Assembly (NCBI GenBank): GCA_000437595.1 | Contig: FR899889.1 | Location: 10,893 to 28,248 of the forward strand | DNA from: Faecalibacterium sp. CAG:74 | GTDB lineage: Bacteria; Bacillota; Clostridia; Christensenellales; Aristaeellaceae | Direction: 5' to 3' | DNA length: 17,356 nt | Shown here: in pieces, positions 13,563 through 17,356 of the stretch | Numbering within the stretch: the stretch's first letter is position 1 | How the letters are laid out: every line of letters starts with the position of its first letter | The notes under the pieces: model-generated | Told to the model about the DNA's origin: nothing | Seen by the model: only the letters and a program-made list of their open reading frames with translations | The model's database searches: none | Position numbers and translations under genes: made by a program

Positions 13563-16178
13563 ATGAGCGAGCAAACGAAAATCAAGCACAGCCCCGCCGT
13601 GGAAGGCAAAAAGCATCACAAGGTACGCTGGATTGTGCTGGCGGTGCTGCTGGTAATTGTGGCGGCAGTGGCTGCGTGGTATCTGATTCGCTTCGAGTTT
13701 AACCGGGACTATCAAGCGTACATTGAAGCGCCCAAGGGCGCGGCAGCGCAGTCAGAACTGGCGGCGCTCACGGACGAAAACCCGAATGTCGCCGCGCCTT
13801 TCCAGCTGTTTGCGGAAAACGACAACTTGAAGCTCTACGCGGATTTGGAGACGGCGAACGTCGCCATCTACGACAAGCGCAGCGGCGAAACGGTCTATTC
13901 CAACCCCGTGGACGCGGATGCGGACAAGGTGGCGAACAAGACCAACAAGAACTACTTGAAGAGCCAGTTCCTGCTGGACTACTACAACGCCGGTTTGACG
14001 AGCAGCACCTACGACAGCTACTCGATGAGCGTGGCGCTGGGCAACTTCCGCGCGGCGGCGATTGAGGACGGCATTGCCTTCATCTACGACGTGGGCGTGG
14101 ACTCCATCCAGTACCTGACGCCGTCTTACCTGCCGACGGAGCGCTACGAGGGACTCTACGAGCAGCTGAGCGCACAGGCGAAGAAGGCAGCGAATATTGT
14201 GTACGAAAAGCGCGACGACGGCTACTGGATCAGCGCAACCGGTGCGAGCCGTACCCGCGAAATGGCGCGCGTCTCCAAGGAGTTTGTGGCGCTGGGCATG
14301 ACAAAGGCGGAATACCTTGAAATGGAAGCGCTGGCGGGCAAGGAACAGGCGGAAACGCTGGGTTTCACCGTGACGCTGGAGTGGCATCTGGGCGAGGACA
14401 ACGTGGAAGCCAAGCTGCCTGTGAGCGCGATTGAAGAGCGTGGCGGCGGCAAGGTCTACCGCATCCAGCTGCTGCCCTATATGGCGGCAGCGGGCAGCGA
14501 CGAAAACGGCTACATGGTTGTGCCGAACGGTTCGGGCAGCCTGATTCGTTTCAACAACGGCAAAAACAGTGCCGCGGTGTACAGCCAGTACGTCTACGAT
14601 ATGGACTTGATTGACGGCGACTACACGCAGACGCAGACGATTCAGTCCGTGCGTCTGCCATTGTGGGGCGTGTGCCGCGAGAACACCAGTGTGCTGGCGA
14701 CGATTGAAAACGGCGCTTCGCTGGCGGCTATCAGCGCGGATGTCGCGGGGCGCAACAACTCCTACAACAACGCGTTCGCCATGTTCACCCTGCGCGGGTC
14801 GGAGCTGCTGTCTCTCTTCGGCGCGGGCGAAACGGCGGAAATGCCTATCGTCGAGGACAACTACTACGGCGAAGATCTCGTCATCCGCTACACATTCCTG
14901 ACGGCGGAGAACAAGGGGTACAGCGGTCTGGCGAACTACTGCCGGGCGCGCCTGATTGCTGAAAACGTGCTTTCTCCGCTGGAAGAGACGGGCGACATTC
15001 CCTTCTACTACGATGTGATTGGCGGCGTGAAGGAAACGACCCACTTCATGGGCATCCAGTACCTGCACGTCCGTGCCATGACCACCTTCGATGAAGCGGT
15101 GGAAATTGCGCAGACGCTGAACAAGGCGGGCATCAAGCATCAAGTGATGAACTTCCAAGGCTGGATGAACGGCGGCTACTACCACGATGTCGCGAACAAC
15201 GTGTCCGTGCTGAGGCAGCTGGGCGGCAAAGATCGGCTGGAGAACCTGAACAGCGCAATATCACGGCTGGGCGGCGAACTGTACGCCGACGTCGCGTTCC
15301 AGAAGGTGACGCAAATCTCCAAGCACTACATGGAGAATCAGGAGACGTCCCGTTATTACGGCGCGGGTTACATTGCGCAGTTCGGCGTGACGAATCCGGC
15401 ATCCCTGCGGCGCACGTCCGCGCTGGGTTACAGCGAGAACATTTACAACCTGCTGTCCCCGAAGTTCCTGCCGTACTACGTCAGTGGGTTCCTGAACAGC
15501 ACGAAGGATTATTCTCTGAACGGTTACTCCCTCCGCGACCTCGGCTGTGAGCTGCACGCGGACAAGCGCCGCACGGAGCTGATTAACCGCGAACAGGCGC
15601 TGATGATTGTCGAAAGCCAGCTGCAGGCGATTGCGGACAGCGGCAAGAAAGTCATGGTGTCCGGCGGCAACTTCTACGCCCTGAACGGCGTCAAGCACGT
15701 CATTGACGCACCCATGACCGCGACGGAGTACGTCATTGTGGATGAAACGATTCCGCTTTACGAGATGATTCTGCATGGCTGTGTGGATTACACCGGTCAG
15801 GCGCTGAACACTATCGTGAGCGACGATTGGCAGGCGAAGCTGCTGAAAATGGTGGAATACGGCGCGTCCCCGCGCTACACCTTCACGGCGCAGCAAGCAT
15901 CCGACATGAAGTACACGGCGCTGAACAGACTCTACGCCACGACTGTGGCCAACTGGACGGATACCGCGGCGGAACAGTACGCGTACCTGAACGCGGCGCT
16001 CGCCTCCGTCAGCGGCGCGCAGATGGTGAAGCACACGATTCTCTCCGATACGCTGCGCAGCGTCAAGTACGACAACGGCGTGACCATCTACATCAACTAC
16101 GGCAGTCAGGATGCGCAGGCGGACGGCGGTACTGTTCCCGCGAAGGCGTATCTGGTCACAGGAGGTGCAAACGAATGA
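13563..16178 (+). CDS. DUF5696 membrane-anchored protein, possible glycoside hydrolase-like enzyme
   Basis: The 871-residue protein has a basic cytoplasmic N-terminus, one membrane helix (about 22-41) and a large outer part. Residues about 80-450 look like a beta-sandwich region; it contains the motif I associate with DUF5696, VVPNGSGSLIRFNNGK (319-334). Residues about 480-790 look like a (beta/alpha)8 barrel: IQYLHVRAMTTFDEAVEIAQ, HQVMNFQGWMNGG (526-538), LYADVAFQ (573-580), VMVSGGNFYA (697-706) and a late DETIPLYEMILHGCVDYTG. A sandwich-plus-barrel order is seen in several retaining glycosidase families, and D576, E663 and D667 are possible acidic active-site residues, but no catalytic pair is proven. 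The start follows GGGGGTGG (13551-13558). It overlaps the next permease by 4 bp (ATGA). Confidence 0.78.
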   Translation: MSEQTKIKHSPAVEGKKHHKVRWIVLAVLLVIVAAVAAWYLIRFEFNRDYQAYIEAPKGAAAQSELAALTDENPNVAAPFQLFAENDNLKLYADLETANVAIYDKRSGETVYSNPVDADADKVANKTNKNYLKSQFLLDYYNAGLTSSTYDSYSMSVALGNFRAAAIEDGIAFIYDVGVDSIQYLTPSYLPTERYEGLYEQLSAQAKKAANIVYEKRDDGYWISATGASRTREMARVSKEFVALGMTKAEYLEMEALAGKEQAETLGFTVTLEWHLGEDNVEAKLPVSAIEERGGGKVYRIQLLPYMAAAGSDENGYMVVPNGSGSLIRFNNGKNSAAVYSQYVYDMDLIDGDYTQTQTIQSVRLPLWGVCRENTSVLATIENGASLAAISADVAGRNNSYNNAFAMFTLRGSELLSLFGAGETAEMPIVEDNYYGEDLVIRYTFLTAENKGYSGLANYCRARLIAENVLSPLEETGDIPFYYDVIGGVKETTHFMGIQYLHVRAMTTFDEAVEIAQTLNKAGIKHQVMNFQGWMNGGYYHDVANNVSVLRQLGGKDRLENLNSAISRLGGELYADVAFQKVTQISKHYMENQETSRYYGAGYIAQFGVTNPASLRRTSALGYSENIYNLLSPKFLPYYVSGFLNSTKDYSLNGYSLRDLGCELHADKRRTELINREQALMIVESQLQAIADSGKKVMVSGGNFYALNGVKHVIDAPMTATEYVIVDETIPLYEMILHGCVDYTGQALNTIVSDDWQAKLLKMVEYGASPRYTFTAQQASDMKYTALNRLYATTVANWTDTAAEQYAYLNAALASVSGAQMVKHTILSDTLRSVKYDNGVTIYINYGSQDAQADGGTVPAKAYLVTGGANE

Positions 16179-17092
16179 AAAAGCTGCATATCTCCATGGC
16201 GGGAAAGCGCGCCGTTAACGGCTATCTTTTCATTCTGCCGTGGCTGCTGGGTTTCCTGCTGTTCTATGTGCGCAGCCTGTACATGACGGTGGAATTCTCC
16301 CTGAGCGACCTGACTGTGCTGAGCACGGGCGGCTACAATCTGGAATTCGTGGGGCTGAAGAACTACTACGAGGCGTTCTTCTCCCATGCGTCCTTCAAGC
16401 AGACGCTGACGACCTCCATCGGCAACATGGTCATCGACGTGCCGCTGATTATCTTCTTCTCCCTGTTCGTCGCCATGATGCTCAACCGCAAAATGAAGTG
16501 CCGCGGACTGGTTCGCGCCATCTTCTTCCTGCCGGTGCTGCTGGGGGCGGAAGCGGTCAGCAATGCGCTGTCGCTGGCGGCGCAGATGATGGCGGGGGGG
16601 CTGAGCGGCACGAGCGCGGACATGGCGGCAGCGTCGGCATCCTCCGGCACGATGAACATGGATTACCTCATCGACCTGTTCGCGCAGCTTGCCCTGCCGG
16701 ACGTGGTACTGGATTACATCGTCGGCGCGGTCAGCCGCATCAGCGATATCATTCAGGCTTCCGGCGTGCAGATTGTGCTGTTCATCGCGGGCTTGCAGTC
16801 CATTCCTTCCTCGCTCTACGAAGTGGCGAAGATTGAGGGCGCGACGGGCTACGAAACGTTCTGGAAAGTCACGTTCCCGATGGTGATGCCGCACATCATC
16901 ACCTGCACGATTTACACCATTGTCGATGCGTTCAGCAAATCCGAGGTGGTCAAGCTGGCATACAGCACGGCGTTCACCGAGAGCCGGTACGGGCTGTCCT
17001 CCGCGTTCAGCGTGGTTTCGACGCTCATCACCTGCGCCCTGCTGGGAGCCGTGGTGTACTTCATCGGCAAGCGCACCTTCTACTACAATTAA
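16175..17092 (+). CDS. CUT1 sugar ABC transporter permease of a second importer (MalF type)
   Basis: The 305-residue product has membrane helices near 15-36, 83-104, 111-135, 196-212, 236-256 and 277-298, and the EAA loop YEVAKIEGATGYETFWKVTFP (215-235). The start is chosen at 16175 because AGGAGG lies at 16160-16165, nine bases upstream, and because the ATGA overlap with the DUF5696 stop is a standard coupled arrangement. The reading frame stays open back to 15827, but that part is a shadow of DUF5696. Oddity: residues about 136-195 form a long Ala/Ser/Gly/Met-rich segment between helices 3 and 4 that is not typical of CUT1 permeases and should face outside. It probably partners the truncated permease that follows. 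Confidence 0.93.
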   Translation: MKKLHISMAGKRAVNGYLFILPWLLGFLLFYVRSLYMTVEFSLSDLTVLSTGGYNLEFVGLKNYYEAFFSHASFKQTLTTSIGNMVIDVPLIIFFSLFVAMMLNRKMKCRGLVRAIFFLPVLLGAEAVSNALSLAAQMMAGGLSGTSADMAAASASSGTMNMDYLIDLFAQLALPDVVLDYIVGAVSRISDIIQASGVQIVLFIAGLQSIPSSLYEVAKIEGATGYETFWKVTFPMVMPHIITCTIYTIVDAFSKSEVVKLAYSTAFTESRYGLSSAFSVVSTLITCALLGAVVYFIGKRTFYYN

Positions 17093-17113
17093 GGCGAAGG
17101 AGAGTGAAAAGCA

Positions 17114-17356
17114 ATGGAAAAATGGCGCGCATTTCGCAATTCTCCCCGCTATGAGGATGCCAAGGGCGGCGTGGTCAAAAAAGGCAAGAACTTGCTGATG
17201 ACGATTTTGCAAATTATCCTCATCGTCGGTATCTCCTACGTCATCCTGTCGCCGGTCATCGGCATCGTCGCCCAGTCCTTCTTCTCCGACGCGGACTCGG
17301 CGAACCCGATGGTCTACACCATCCCGATTGAAGGCACGCTGGAGCGCTACACGACG
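17114..17356 (+). CDS. Carbohydrate ABC transporter permease (MalG type), 5' part only
   Basis: The first 81 codons are present and the window ends inside the gene. The product begins MEKWRAFRNSPRYEDAKGG, a basic cytoplasmic stretch, then a membrane helix at about 28-53 (LLMTILQIILIVGISYVILSPVIGIV), then an outer loop. This N-terminus and its position straight after a MalF-type permease (21 bp gap, GAAGGAGAG ribosome binding site at 17096-17104) fit the second half of an importer pair. The diagnostic EAA loop lies beyond the edge, so the call rests on context and the first helix. Confidence 0.72.
   Translation, partial: MEKWRAFRNSPRYEDAKGGVVKKGKNLLMTILQIILIVGISYVILSPVIGIVAQSFFSDADSANPMVYTIPIEGTLERYTT

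Noticed and set aside
15827..16174. Upstream extension of the second MalF-type permease
   Set aside because: The extension is out-of-frame DUF5696 sequence. AGGAGG plus the 4-bp ATGA overlap fix the start at 16175.

Overview
The window looks like chromosome of a GC-rich, Gram-positive anaerobe of the Clostridia (Bacillota), probably from gut or rumen. The clues are efp next to a CD1247-type zinc-ribbon gene, DegV and DUF1836 proteins, strong AGGAGG-type ribosome binding sites, sigma-A promoters with TGn extended -10 boxes, and CUT1 sugar permeases with no dedicated ATPase in view. The organism assignment is inference; nothing here fixes a species.

Left part (1-3263), housekeeping and small regulators: efp (elongation factor P), a hyper-acidic zinc-ribbon protein of the CD1247_N type, a convergent degV-family gene on the minus strand, and a divergent DUF1836 helix-turn-helix gene. 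The intergenic spaces hold recognisable promoters, two clear intrinsic terminators, a 161-bp imperfect palindrome ending in 15-bp perfect inverted repeats, and a shorter degenerate relative of it.

Right part (3264-17356), a carbohydrate-utilisation locus read entirely on the plus strand: a secreted CBM35-like/GH26 enzyme (probable beta-mannanase) behind its own promoter; a 165-bp spacer with three hairpins at an exact 25-nt period; then a tightly packed series of eight genes. These are a 1003-residue solute-binding protein with two extra N-terminal carbohydrate-binding-like domains, two CUT1 permeases, a 919-residue NHL/beta-propeller-TPR protein with a C-terminal membrane anchor, a Yip1-type membrane protein, a membrane-anchored DUF5696 protein, and a second pair of CUT1 permeases, the last cut by the window edge. 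Gaps in this series are 1 to 21 bp, with one 4-bp overlap.

Proposed working model (inference): GH26 depolymerises a mannan-type polysaccharide outside the cell; the CBM-bearing binding protein captures oligosaccharides for one or both importers; and the NHL-TPR, Yip1 and DUF5696 proteins form a membrane-bound module that processes, holds or senses the glycan at the surface. The three accessory proteins have no established role that I know of, and their placement between two importer permease pairs is the most interesting feature of the window. An energising ATPase (MsmX-like) and a second binding protein are expected elsewhere.
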